Positions 51,471-60,538 of a stretch of 64,000 nt of DNA are shown here, one piece after another (positions within the stretch are counted from its first letter, which is position 1; every line of letters starts with the position of its first letter). Under the pieces are notes generated by a model, which was not told the DNA's origin, did no database searches, and saw only the letters and a program-made list of their open reading frames with translations. The position numbers and the translations under genes are program-made. Source of the DNA: Aureimonas fodinaquatilis (GTDB lineage: Bacteria; Pseudomonadota; Alphaproteobacteria; Rhizobiales; Rhizobiaceae); the NCBI RefSeq assembly GCF_008369445.1, contig NZ_VTWH01000002.1:868001-932000 (forward strand), in the 5' to 3' direction.

Positions 51471-52237
51471 GTTCCGTTGCCTTGCCAACCAGTCAGCCGC
51501 CGCTTTTGTCATTGCACGACCTGTCGCTCAGCCACCAGATAGACGGCAAACCATTTCAGGTGCTGCGCAATATTGATCTCGATATCAGCAACGGCACTTT
51601 TGTCAGTATTGTTGGCCCGTCGGGCTGTGGAAAATCCAGCCTGCTTCGGCTGATAGTCGGGCTGGACACCGGTTTTGAAGGTACAATCGCTTTCGAAGGC
51701 GCCCCGGTGCGTGGCCTTGGTTCAGGCAGAGGCATGGCTTTCCAGGACCATCGGCTGTTTCCCTGGCTGACAGTGGAACAGAATATCGACCTTGGCCTTG
51801 ACGCCACGAACCCACCCGCGGAAGAGCGCCGAAAGGCCGTGCGTGAGCACATCGCGCTGGTTGGCCTGACCGGATTTGAAAAAGCATATCCGGCCCAGCT
51901 TTCCGGTGGCATGGCACAAAGGGCGGCCATCGCTCGTGCACTGGTAACACGCCCAAGCCTGCTGCTGCTGGACGAGCCGTTGGGTGCGCTGGACTCGCTG
52001 AACCGCACCCACATGCAGAACGAACTGCTTAAAATCTGGCGAACGGAAAAGATCACCTTTCTCATGGTAACCCATGATGTGGAAGAAGCGGTCTATCTGA
52101 GCAATGAAGTTGTTGTCATGGGCTCCCGGCCGGGGCGCATTCGCGCCAGAGTGCCAATTGACCTGCCGCATCTGCGCCAACGCGACAGCGCTGCCTTTGT
52201 TGCCTTGCGCAAGAGAATAGTGGACGAACTTGAATAA
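51467..52237 (+). CDS. ABC transporter ATPase of the sulfur operon (SsuB-like)
   Basis: A 256-residue ATPase. Walker A GPSGCGKSS, signature LSGGMAQR, Walker B LLLLDEPLGALD and switch VTHDVEEAVYLSNEV are intact. It energises uptake through the two permeases. Its stop overlaps the start of the MFS gene by eight bases. Confidence 0.94.
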   Translation: MSSVALPTSQPPLLSLHDLSLSHQIDGKPFQVLRNIDLDISNGTFVSIVGPSGCGKSSLLRLIVGLDTGFEGTIAFEGAPVRGLGSGRGMAFQDHRLFPWLTVEQNIDLGLDATNPPAEERRKAVREHIALVGLTGFEKAYPAQLSGGMAQRAAIARALVTRPSLLLLDEPLGALDSLNRTHMQNELLKIWRTEKITFLMVTHDVEEAVYLSNEVVVMGSRPGRIRARVPIDLPHLRQRDSAAFVALRKRIVDELE

Positions 52238-53597
52238 TCCTGGCAACCCGGCACAAGGAAAAGTTGAGGCGCAGGCCCCTCTCTCTGGTACCCGATCAAA
52301 GCTCAGTCTCATCTCCGTTCTGATCGGCACCTCGGTTGTTGTGCTTGATAGCGGCCTTGTGAATATTGCTTTGCCGACCCTTGCACGACAATACGACATC
52401 GACCCCGGCCGAGCTGTGTGGATTGTCATTGCACATCAACTTGTTACGGCAATGCTGATCATTCCGGCTGCAGGAATCGGCCGCCGATTTGGTCAGCGCG
52501 ACACCTATCTGGCAGGTCTGTTTCTGGTTCTTCTTGGCGCGGTTGGATGCCTGCTCGCGCCGAATTTTGCCGCATTGCTGCTGGCGCGGGCCATTCAGGG
52601 CGCTGGCACAGCCGCTATTGTGGCGCTTGGCATGGCATTGGTGCGCAGCAGCTATTCCGGCCCGCAACTGGCTGTCATGCTGGGTTGGTATGCCATGTCT
52701 GTTGCCGTCAGCAATGCCGCCGCCCCGGTGTTTGGTGGTGTGCTTCTGGCCACTTTGGGCTGGCGCTGGATTTTCGCAATTGCAATTCTGCCGGCATTGA
52801 TCAGCGCAACATTGATGCTGGCCGGGCCGCAAAACCGCCGCCACCGCGATGAAACGCTGGATCTGCCGGGGTTTCTGTTTTCCGCCATGGCAATGGCGGC
52901 ATTCATGCTTTCCGTCGACAGGGTCAGCACGTCCCCGCAATGGGCAATTGTGGGCATGGCAGTTTTTGCAACGTCTGGCGTCTTGTTCATTCGCCGGCAA
53001 AAAACTGCCTTCTTTCCAGCACTTTATATCAAAGCTTTTGAAAACCGCCGGTTTTCCTGGGCCGTCACGACATCATTTCTGTCTTTTGCCGCGGCAACCA
53101 TGACGCTGATTGGCTGCGTGTTCCTGGTTGAAGTTGGCCGCGGCATGAGTGCGCTGGAAACATCGCTCATTCTTTGTCTGTGGCCGATAGGTACGGCAGT
53201 CACTGCCCCGATATCAGGCAGGCTGACCGGGCGCTTCGCGCCCGGACGCATCAGCAGTACAGGCCTTGGCCTGTTTGCCATAGGGGCCGGACTGGTAGCC
53301 ATGCTGCCGAGTGATTTTTCAGCAATCGACCTCGCATGGCGCGTTGGCCTCTGCGGGCTTGGATTTGGCCTGTACCAATCTCCAAACAATCTGGAAATGC
53401 TGTCTGCTGTACCGCGTGAGCACAGTGGCACCGCTGCCGCAATTCTGGCTTGCACGCGCACAATGGCCATGTCGTTCGGTGCATCACTGGCCGGAATGCT
53501 GCTTGCCAGTGGCGACCCCGGAGTGGTGGCTTACAAGGTCATATCCCTGGGCTGCCTCACATCTCTGCTGGCAATACTGGCAAGTGAACAACGCTGA
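52230..53597 (+). CDS. MFS transporter, DHA2-like (14-helix) type
   Basis: A 455-residue major-facilitator protein with about 14 helices. The motif LDSGLVNIALPTLARQYDID and RRFGQRDTYLAGL fit the drug:H+ antiporter-2 group. It lies at the end of the sulfur operon, so it may export a product, toxic intermediate or by-product; it lacks features naming a substrate. The TTG start at 52230 is inferred from overlap with the ATPase gene. Confidence 0.82.
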   Translation: MNNPGNPAQGKVEAQAPLSGTRSKLSLISVLIGTSVVVLDSGLVNIALPTLARQYDIDPGRAVWIVIAHQLVTAMLIIPAAGIGRRFGQRDTYLAGLFLVLLGAVGCLLAPNFAALLLARAIQGAGTAAIVALGMALVRSSYSGPQLAVMLGWYAMSVAVSNAAAPVFGGVLLATLGWRWIFAIAILPALISATLMLAGPQNRRHRDETLDLPGFLFSAMAMAAFMLSVDRVSTSPQWAIVGMAVFATSGVLFIRRQKTAFFPALYIKAFENRRFSWAVTTSFLSFAAATMTLIGCVFLVEVGRGMSALETSLILCLWPIGTAVTAPISGRLTGRFAPGRISSTGLGLFAIGAGLVAMLPSDFSAIDLAWRVGLCGLGFGLYQSPNNLEMLSAVPREHSGTAAAILACTRTMAMSFGASLAGMLLASGDPGVVAYKVISLGCLTSLLAILASEQR

Positions 53598-53600
53598 TGA

Positions 53601-54986
53601 TCACCAGATTTCGGCCATGACCCGGTTTCGCCCCCCAGCTTTCGCGGCATAAAGCAGCTTGTCGGCCCGCTGGAGGGCCTGATCCAGATGAGTGCTGCCC
53701 AATGCCGCCGAGCTGATGCCGATGCTGACAGTCATGTTGAAGGCTGTGCGGCCTGACCGCGTTATCGGCGTGTCGGCAACCCGCTCCCGCAACAGATTGG
53801 CGAAATGCACTGCCTCCCGAACCGCAACACCGGGCAGCACCAGAGCGAACTCCTCACCGCCCAGGCGCCCGAAATGTCCCTCGCGCCCAAGCGCACTGCG
53901 CACAACTTCGGCAAATCTGGTCAGAGCCAGATCACCGGCCGCATGGCCATAAGTGTCGTTGATTTCCTTGAAATGGTCGATATCGATAATCAGCACGGCG
54001 CAATTCTGCTCTGCCATGGAATGTGTGGACAGGCGCACGAATTCGCCGCGAGACAAGGCACCCGTCAGTGTATCCGTTGCCAGCGCGCGGCGAAGCTGAC
54101 GCACGAGCGAGCGCTGCCTGGCTGTGATGGCCGCAACAGCAAGAGGACCCAGCACAATGAGGCTGATGGCAAATCTAAGCGAAACAATGGTTCGTGGATC
54201 AGTCAGATCCAGGCGCAGATCGATATAGCCCGCGGAAAGAACAAGTTGCGCCAACACGACATAGACCAGCAGAAAGACTGTGCTGGCAAACAGGTGCATT
54301 GCCATTGCAAACCACAACAGCGCCGGCAATGGAAACAGGGTTGCGCCCGGCCCGCCAACCAGAACACCGAAGGCACAGCACATTGCAAAGGCCACTGCAG
54401 GCGGCCCCATCCGCGCAAACGACCTTTGCGATGGCGTGGTCACCCGCCGCAGATTTCGCCAGCGATGCGGCATTGTCGCTATAAAGGGCAGAATGGTGAC
54501 ATAGCTTGTCAGCTCTGACGACAGCCACAGAGCAAACTCTTTTTCAAAGCTGGCACCAAAAACCAGATTGGCGGCAATTGCACCGAAAAACGAGGTGACG
54601 GTTGCAGGCACACAGCTTGCCGCTGCCATTTTGATAACAGAAAACGGCCTGCCCAGTTTGAAATCCCTTGGGGAAAGTGTTCTGAACACGGCTATTCCGG
54701 CAACCCCGCCAACAATGTTGGCCGCAGAAAGCGAAACCGCTGCAACAACACTGCTGCCAGTCAACAGGTCGGGTAGAATATAGGCGGCCACCACTGCCAG
54801 CATGTCCAGAGGCGAGCCTAAGGACCGGTCACGCGTAAACAACCCGACCAGCAAAGCGTTTGCGGGCCAGAAGGCCGCAAGCAAACCTGCCGGCCTTGAC
54901 ACTATGCCGGCCAGACAGGCCAGAAATATAATTATAAAAAGGGCGGCAGCCCGGGTGGTCTGTGCCCGAAGCGCAGTGTTATTCAT
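53601..54986 (-). CDS. Membrane diguanylate cyclase (MASE1-like + GGDEF)
   Basis: A 461-residue protein. The N-terminal eight-helix MASE1-like sensor (residues about 10-290) is followed by a GGDEF domain with active-site GGEEF in HFGRLGGEEFALVLPG and DHFKEINDTYGHAAGD. The inhibitory I-site (RxxD upstream of GGEEF) reads REGH, so product inhibition is probably lost. It makes c-di-GMP at the inner membrane. The MNNTALR start at 54986 has GGAGAGG upstream. It is transcribed opposite to the sulfur operon. Confidence 0.9.
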   Translation of the reverse strand: MNNTALRAQTTRAAALFIIIFLACLAGIVSRPAGLLAAFWPANALLVGLFTRDRSLGSPLDMLAVVAAYILPDLLTGSSVVAAVSLSAANIVGGVAGIAVFRTLSPRDFKLGRPFSVIKMAAASCVPATVTSFFGAIAANLVFGASFEKEFALWLSSELTSYVTILPFIATMPHRWRNLRRVTTPSQRSFARMGPPAVAFAMCCAFGVLVGGPGATLFPLPALLWFAMAMHLFASTVFLLVYVVLAQLVLSAGYIDLRLDLTDPRTIVSLRFAISLIVLGPLAVAAITARQRSLVRQLRRALATDTLTGALSRGEFVRLSTHSMAEQNCAVLIIDIDHFKEINDTYGHAAGDLALTRFAEVVRSALGREGHFGRLGGEEFALVLPGVAVREAVHFANLLRERVADTPITRSGRTAFNMTVSIGISSAALGSTHLDQALQRADKLLYAAKAGGRNRVMAEIW

Positions 54987-55189
54987 CGCCTCTCCGCTCT
55001 GCGCCGAACAAAGCCGAAAGGCTTTGGCCCGCTGTCCAGGTGCCAATGAATGCATACAACAGAATACCGGCATTGCCGCGCTGCACAATACCCGGCATGT
55101 CACAACCTGTAATTATGTCTCTATTGCCCCCTTCTATAACTCTCCTTAGCCGGGCAGCAACCGTTTCACGCCGAAATACGGAGGTTCAG

Positions 55190-55654
55190 ATGTCACAATT
55201 ATCGACCCGTCGTCTCACTCAACAGGACGGGCGTGACCTCAGGCGCTTGAATGAGCTGTTCGGCCAGGCTTTTGACGATCCGCAGACCTACACTGGCACC
55301 CCGCCGGACAGTGACTATGTGGCCCGGCTTTTGGCAAAAGACCATGTCATTGTTCTTGTTACGGAACATGAGGGGGAAGTTGTTGGTGGGCTGGTCGCAT
55401 ATGAACTGGAGAAGTTCGAGAGCGAGCGCCGCGAAATCTATATTTATGATCTGGCTGTTTCCCAGACGCACCGGCGCCAAGGGATAGCCCGAAATCTCAT
55501 CAATTTTTTAAAGGAAATTGCCCGGCTGAAAAATGTGTGGGTCATCTATGTTCAGGCAGATTATGGAGACGGCCCAGCCGTTGCTCTCTACACCAGTCTG
55601 GGCGTGCGTGAGGACGTCATGCATTTTGACATCGCCATTGAGACAATGGATTGA
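55190..55654 (+). CDS. AAC(3)-I-like aminoglycoside acetyltransferase
   Basis: A 154-residue GNAT acetyltransferase. The segments PPDSDYVARLLAKDHVIVLV, REIYIYDLAVSQTHRRQGIA and NVWVIYVQADYGDGPAVALY closely resemble AAC(3)-I enzymes, which acetylate the 3-amino group of gentamicin-type aminoglycosides. QTHRRQGIA is the acetyl-CoA-binding loop. GGAGG lies just before the ATG. It is chromosomal-looking, with no integron or IS nearby, so it is probably an intrinsic homologue; resistance is not proven. Confidence 0.85.
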   Translation: MSQLSTRRLTQQDGRDLRRLNELFGQAFDDPQTYTGTPPDSDYVARLLAKDHVIVLVTEHEGEVVGGLVAYELEKFESERREIYIYDLAVSQTHRRQGIARNLINFLKEIARLKNVWVIYVQADYGDGPAVALYTSLGVREDVMHFDIAIETMD

Positions 55655-55660
55655 CTGGGA

Positions 55661-55691
55661 CAAAGCCCCCACACCAAGCGTGGGGGCTTTG
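55661..55691. terminator. Bidirectional terminator between AAC(3)-I-like and PRC-barrel genes
   Basis: CAAAGCCCCCAC-ACCAAGC-GTGGGGGCTTTG is a perfect 12-pair stem, with A/T-rich ends serving both convergent genes. Confidence 0.85.
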
Positions 55692-55705
55692 TAGGTGATG
55701 ACGGT

Positions 55706-56065
55706 TCACCAGACGCCGTAGTAATCCTGTACCCGCCTGCCCTTATCGGCAGACCAGTCAAATTTTTCTTCAGCGCTGTAATGTGGTGCGCCCTCCACCT
55801 GCTCACGCGTCACATCTGTACGGTATCCGCCGAGCCTCTCATCATATGTCAGCTTCTGCCATGGCAGGGGATAATGATCGTGACCGATGCCTAGAAAGCC
55901 GCCAAAGCTCATCACTGCATAAGCGACGCGACCGCCACGTTTTTCCAGAATGAGCCGTTCAATTTTACCGACATGCTCATCACCTGCTCCGTAGACATCG
56001 GTTCCCACAACCATGTCGCTTGCAATCATATCGTGAGTTTCATGGATGTCTGGGTTCTGACTCAT
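55706..56065 (-). CDS. PRC-barrel domain protein
   Basis: A 119-residue protein with one PRC-barrel domain: MIASDMVVGTDVYGAGDEHV, GKIERLILEKRGGRVAYAVM and GGFLGIGHDHYPLPWQKLTY. PRC-barrels occur in photosynthetic reaction centres and RNA-processing proteins; small stress-linked versions like this are common in Rhizobiales. It should be cytoplasmic. The C-terminal half is Arg/Asp-rich and unassigned. Confidence 0.88.
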   Translation of the reverse strand: MSQNPDIHETHDMIASDMVVGTDVYGAGDEHVGKIERLILEKRGGRVAYAVMSFGGFLGIGHDHYPLPWQKLTYDERLGGYRTDVTREQVEGAPHYSAEEKFDWSADKGRRVQDYYGVW

Positions 56066-56260
56066 GTGATCTCTCCTGTTTCATAGAGTTGAGTAGAGCT
56101 AACTCGCGCAGGCAATGACGGTTCCCGGTCAGATTGCCACAGCAACTGCAATGCAGCTGAAACTGCGTCACTCGATATTCGGACATTTTCGGATGTGGTA
56201 TAAGCCGGCTTGTGGGCAAGATCGAAAACCAATCGTCGCAATCCTGAGTGGGAGGAAGAA

Positions 56261-57697
56261 ATGGCGACATTCGGACTTGGCATTTCACTTATGGGTCGTC
56301 AAACAATCAGCCGATGGGGCGTGCTGACCCTTCTGATAACTTCAACAGCCGCCGCCAATGCGCAAACGGAACCTGCAGCGCAGGAAGCCTATGAAATCGG
56401 CGTTGAAGCTTATGTTTACTTCTATCCGCTTGTGACAACTGATGTTACGCGCCGGATATCGACAAATGTCGCACCGGATCAAATCCCCGGATTTGGTCCG
56501 ATGAATCAATTCTCCAATTTCCGGGAATATCCGGACGCAGACACGAAGATCGTCGTCAGGGTCAACTTCGACACGCTCTATTCTTCAGCATGGTTGGACC
56601 TGACGAAAGAGCCAATGGTTCTTTCCGCCCCCGACACTGCGGGCCGATACTACCTGTTACCGATGCTGGATATGTGGTCGGATGTCTTCGCAGTGCCCGG
56701 AAAGCGCACTTCGGGTACAGAAGCCGGGCATTGGGCCGTAGTACCGCCCGGCTGGGTCGGGCAACTTCCCGAAGGCGTCTCGCGCATTGATGCACCGACG
56801 CCGCATGTCTGGATCATCGGGCGCACTCAGACCAATGGTCCCAAAGACTACTCCGCCGTTCACCAAATTCAGGATGGCTATCTGATCACTCCCCTGTCGC
56901 AGTGGGGAAAACCTCCTCAGCCCGTGGAGGCCGCAGTTGACCCCAGCGTTGATATGAAAACGCCGCCGCTGGAGCAGGTTAACAACATGCCGCCGCTGGA
57001 CTATTTCAAATATGCAGCCGAGTTGATGAAGGTGAACCCGCCGCATGTCACGGACTGGTCAACCATTGCACGGTTGAAACGCATCGGCATCGAACCCGGG
57101 CAGAGCTTTTCGCCGGAAAAGCTTGACCCGGCCATACAGGACGCATTGAGCAAAGCCGCCAAGGATGGATTGCAGCAATTGCGCCAGAATGCCCCGACAA
57201 TAACCCCCATTGTCAATGGCTGGCAGATGAGCACCAACACGATGGGGGTCTATGGCAACTTCTATTTGAAACGTGCAATCGTTGCCATGGTTGGATTGGG
57301 CGCCAATCAACCCGAAGATGCAATCTATCCTAACAACCTGACCGACGCCGATGGCAAGCCCCTGACCGGGGAAAACAACTATGTGCTGCACTTTGCCAAA
57401 GACGAAATTCCGCCGGTCAATGCCTTCTGGTCACTGACGATGTATGATGCTGAAGGCTTTCAAGTTGCCAACTCCATCAACCGCTTTGCCATAGGTGACC
57501 GGGACGCACTCACGTTCAACGCCGACGGATCCCTTGATCTGTATATCCAGCATGACAATCCCGGCGCGGACAAGGAAAGCAACTGGCTGCCCGCGCCCGA
57601 TTCAGGCGTTCTGGGCATGACCATGCGCCTCTATTCGCCAAAGCCGGAAGTGCTGACTGGAGGCTGGGCACCACCACCGGTACGCCACCAGCCATGA
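56261..57697 (+). CDS. Exported DUF1254/DUF1214 protein
   Basis: A 478-residue periplasmic protein with a signal peptide (cleavage near ANAQTEP). The N-terminal DUF1254 part (YEIGVEAYVYFYPLVTTDVT, NFDTLYSSAWLDLTKEPMVL, PDTAGRYYLLPMLDMWSDVF) is followed by DUF1214 (RAIVAMVGLGANQPEDAIYP, FWSLTMYDAEGFQVANSI). The role is unknown. The start 56261 has GGGAGGAAG upstream. A convergent ferredoxin gene ends 107 bases downstream. Confidence 0.92.
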   Translation: MATFGLGISLMGRQTISRWGVLTLLITSTAAANAQTEPAAQEAYEIGVEAYVYFYPLVTTDVTRRISTNVAPDQIPGFGPMNQFSNFREYPDADTKIVVRVNFDTLYSSAWLDLTKEPMVLSAPDTAGRYYLLPMLDMWSDVFAVPGKRTSGTEAGHWAVVPPGWVGQLPEGVSRIDAPTPHVWIIGRTQTNGPKDYSAVHQIQDGYLITPLSQWGKPPQPVEAAVDPSVDMKTPPLEQVNNMPPLDYFKYAAELMKVNPPHVTDWSTIARLKRIGIEPGQSFSPEKLDPAIQDALSKAAKDGLQQLRQNAPTITPIVNGWQMSTNTMGVYGNFYLKRAIVAMVGLGANQPEDAIYPNNLTDADGKPLTGENNYVLHFAKDEIPPVNAFWSLTMYDAEGFQVANSINRFAIGDRDALTFNADGSLDLYIQHDNPGADKESNWLPAPDSGVLGMTMRLYSPKPEVLTGGWAPPPVRHQP

Positions 57698-57804
57698 TGA
57701 ACCATAAGCTGCAACAGCAACACTTATGGTGAAAGCGTGTCGGCTGCCGGGTTTCTCTGATGCCCGGCAGTTGCACCCGCTGTCCGGCCTTTCGAACGGC
57801 AGCT

Positions 57805-58143
57805 TTATGGCACGATTGAACCACCCTCGAAAATTCGATAGCTCAGGTCGGATCCCGTTCCGCGCGGCTTGGCGTTTTTCCAGCCCATTTCGCGGCGAAA
57901 ACTGCCAAGAAGACCTTGGGCCAGCAGGTCCGCTTCACTCAATTGCTGCAACTCCTCTGAAAGTGGAGAAACATACAAAGCGTCGGCCGGGCAATAAAGC
58001 TCGCACAAAAAACACGTCTGGCAGTCTTCCTGACGTGCAATAACAGGCGGTGCATCCGGCACTGCATCAAATACATTGTCCGGGCAGGCAGCAACACACA
58101 GATTGCAGAGAATGCACCGGTCCTCACTTACCAGCTCAATCAT
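57805..58143 (-). CDS. Two-cluster 4Fe-4S ferredoxin
   Basis: A 112-residue ferredoxin. Two CxxCxxCxxxCP motifs occupy Cys10-13-16-20 and 41-44-47-51. A 50-residue tail (LADLLAQGLLGSFRREMGWK) follows. It overlaps the flavoprotein gene at 58140 by four bases, so it is the electron-transfer partner of that flavoprotein, in the manner of AprB with AprA. Confidence 0.92.
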   Translation of the reverse strand: MIELVSEDRCILCNLCVAACPDNVFDAVPDAPPVIARQEDCQTCFLCELYCPADALYVSPLSEELQQLSEADLLAQGLLGSFRREMGWKNAKPRGTGSDLSYRIFEGGSIVP

Positions 58144-59729
58144 CCCGCCAGTCTCCGTTCCACCGGTTCTTCGGCTCCGCCAACTCGAATATGGTCAAGC
58201 CCCTGGATCTGCAGCGACCTCGCAGAAAGCGGATCTGTGAGCGGAAAATCGGTGCGGCGATGGACGCCCCGACTTTCCTTTCGCGCCAGGCTGCCGGCAG
58301 TTGCCCACCGCGCTGTTGCCAGCATTGCTTCAACCTCGCGCATGCGCCCCAGCTTTCGCCAACCGGTTTCCCGCCACATCTGACCAAGCACGGCCTCGCT
58401 TTCCTGCAGCGACTGCGCATCACGAAAAAAGCCGCGATCCAGCGGAAGCATCCGATCCTGAACCGTGTTGATCAAAGGCCGCAATTCCTCGATCGTATGT
58501 TCAGCAGGCGTCAAATCTGCCACTTCAGCGGCCGGCCGGACACGGGAGGGCACGCCATTCCTGCGGGCAAAAGCCACTGCAGCGGCGCCCGCCCACCGCC
58601 CGGTTGCTATTGCATAGCTGGCATTGGGCCCGCCACCACCGCTGACCGCCCCCGACATCAGCTCCCGCGAGCTCGCATCACCCGCGGCGAACAGCCCGGG
58701 CACACTGGTTGCCGCCTGATTGTCTATCAACAGGCCACCGGTGCCGCGCACCGTGCCTTCGTGGCGCAAAGTAACAGGGAAGCGCTGCGTAAAGGGGTCG
58801 ATGCCCATTCGGTCAAACGGCACAAAGATATTGGGCTGTCCGCGTCGGAACCCTTCCTGCAAACGCGGCTCCACCTTATCCAGCACGGCATAGACCGGCC
58901 CGCGCAACAGATACTTCGCCACTGCATGCCGATCGCCGCTTGTGTCGATAACCGCGCCATCGCTGTCTGAAAAGGTCGCCCAGAAATAAATAATTCCTTT
59001 GGTAACGCTGGAAAAGGCAGGGGCAATACCGTACTGCGCGGAAAATTCCATACCTGAAAGCACAGCACCTGCTTCTGCGCCAAGCAGATACCCATCTCCG
59101 GTCAGGTTGTTGGTGCCGAGCGCGCCGCTCATATAGGCGCAGCCCCCTGTCGCGATTATTGTTGCCCCTGCCACCACCTGCCAACGCGCGCCCCCGCGAC
59201 GCTCATAACCGGCTGCTCCGGAAACGACGCCATCTGCCACCAGCAGATGGTCTGCGGGCATGTGGTCGCAGACAACAGCTCCGCCTTTGATCAGCCTTTG
59301 CCGCATGAAACGCAGATAGTCAGCGCCTCTGAGCATGCCGCGATATGGGCGTCCGTCCTCGAATGACGGAAAGTCATATCCCCAATCCGCCAGGCGATCG
59401 AGGTTGAACCGCGCTTCATCCAGTACACGCTCGACAAAGCCGCCATCTGCCAGACCGGCACCAAGCCGCACCCGCTGGTCAACCGACATTCCGCGTTCGG
59501 CTGTTCCGCGCGCGGAATAAATCATTGTCGTGTTGCCCGCGGCTGTGGCGCCGCTGGTTCCCACATAGCCTTTCTCAATCAGCATCACGCTCGCCCCCGC
59601 CTCAAGTGCGGTCAGCGCGGCCCAGCATCCGGCCGGCCCGCCCCCAATAACCAGAACATCGGTTTTCCGGTTCTGCACTTCGTTACGGGTCGGCGCAAAG
59701 CTGCTTCTCACCGTGCTTGCTACCGTCAT
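58140..59729 (-). CDS. FAD flavoprotein paired with ferredoxin (AprA/fumarate-reductase-like)
   Basis: A 529-residue flavoprotein. FAD binding is VLVIGGGPAGCWAALTALEA; ATAAGNTTMIYSARGTAERG and FRDAQSLQESEAVLGQMWRE fit the fumarate-reductase/adenylylsulfate-reductase flavoprotein family. The MTVAST start at 59729 overlaps the upstream permease stop. With the overlapping ferredoxin it forms a two-subunit oxidoreductase. The substrate is probably what the adjacent ABC importer brings in. It is one of two FAD_binding_2-type proteins in this cluster. Confidence 0.85.
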   Translation of the reverse strand: MTVASTVRSSFAPTRNEVQNRKTDVLVIGGGPAGCWAALTALEAGASVMLIEKGYVGTSGATAAGNTTMIYSARGTAERGMSVDQRVRLGAGLADGGFVERVLDEARFNLDRLADWGYDFPSFEDGRPYRGMLRGADYLRFMRQRLIKGGAVVCDHMPADHLLVADGVVSGAAGYERRGGARWQVVAGATIIATGGCAYMSGALGTNNLTGDGYLLGAEAGAVLSGMEFSAQYGIAPAFSSVTKGIIYFWATFSDSDGAVIDTSGDRHAVAKYLLRGPVYAVLDKVEPRLQEGFRRGQPNIFVPFDRMGIDPFTQRFPVTLRHEGTVRGTGGLLIDNQAATSVPGLFAAGDASSRELMSGAVSGGGGPNASYAIATGRWAGAAAVAFARRNGVPSRVRPAAEVADLTPAEHTIEELRPLINTVQDRMLPLDRGFFRDAQSLQESEAVLGQMWRETGWRKLGRMREVEAMLATARWATAGSLARKESRGVHRRTDFPLTDPLSARSLQIQGLDHIRVGGAEEPVERRLAG

Positions 59730-60538
59730 GCCACACCGCGCCATGCGTCCAGCCTGCGGCTGAGAGCGTAAATCGACCTGTCCATGATAATGCCGAACGC
59801 GGCGATGATGAAAACACCCACAAACACCACGTCAATGCGGAAGGTAGCCCCGGCATATTCAATCATGAAGCCAATGCCCTGCCCGCCGCCGAAGACCTCG
59901 GCCGCAACCACGCCCAGAAGCGCACGCCCCATGGCCAGCCGAAGCCCTGTCAGCAGAAAAGGAACCGACGCCGGCAGGGCAATTGTGCGAAAGAGCTGCC
60001 ACTGCGTTGCGCCATAAGCCTGGCCCACACGCTTCAGGTCCGCATCGGTGTTCTGCATCGCCACCTGCATGTTGACGATAAGTGGGAAAATTGCACTGAG
60101 GAAAACAAGCGCAAGCTTGGACCCGAAGCCCAGCCCGAACCAGATGATGAAGAGCGGCATCATGGCAATGCGCGGTGTTGTGTAAAATGCTGACACAAGC
60201 GGGCTGAACGCCCGATTGGCCCAATCATACCAGCCAATCACAACGCCGATTGGAACGCCAACCAGAATGGCCAGCCCGAAACCAGCCAGAAAAACCTGCC
60301 CGCTTGCTACAGTGTTTCGCCACAAGGTGCCATCGCGCGCCAGTTCAACACCGGCAAGCCAGATGCGTGAGGGCGAACTGGAAAACATCGGATTGGCAAT
60401 GCCGGTCTGCACGGCAAGTTCCCACAGCAGGATAAGGCCGAGAATGACGCCTATTCCGGTTCCGTTGCGGGACAGCCAGCGGAACAACCGAACCCCGGCC
60501 GTAGGATCCGCTGGCAGCGACTGAGCCACAACTGTCAT
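59726..60538 (-). CDS. ABC transporter permease (SsuC/TauC type)
   Basis: A 270-residue permease with six predicted helices. The EAA loop is VGQAYGATQWQLFRTIALPA; the start overlaps the ATPase stop. It lies between the flavoprotein and the ATPase in one leftward operon. Confidence 0.93.
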   Translation of the reverse strand: MTVVAQSLPADPTAGVRLFRWLSRNGTGIGVILGLILLWELAVQTGIANPMFSSSPSRIWLAGVELARDGTLWRNTVASGQVFLAGFGLAILVGVPIGVVIGWYDWANRAFSPLVSAFYTTPRIAMMPLFIIWFGLGFGSKLALVFLSAIFPLIVNMQVAMQNTDADLKRVGQAYGATQWQLFRTIALPASVPFLLTGLRLAMGRALLGVVAAEVFGGGQGIGFMIEYAGATFRIDVVFVGVFIIAAFGIIMDRSIYALSRRLDAWRGVA

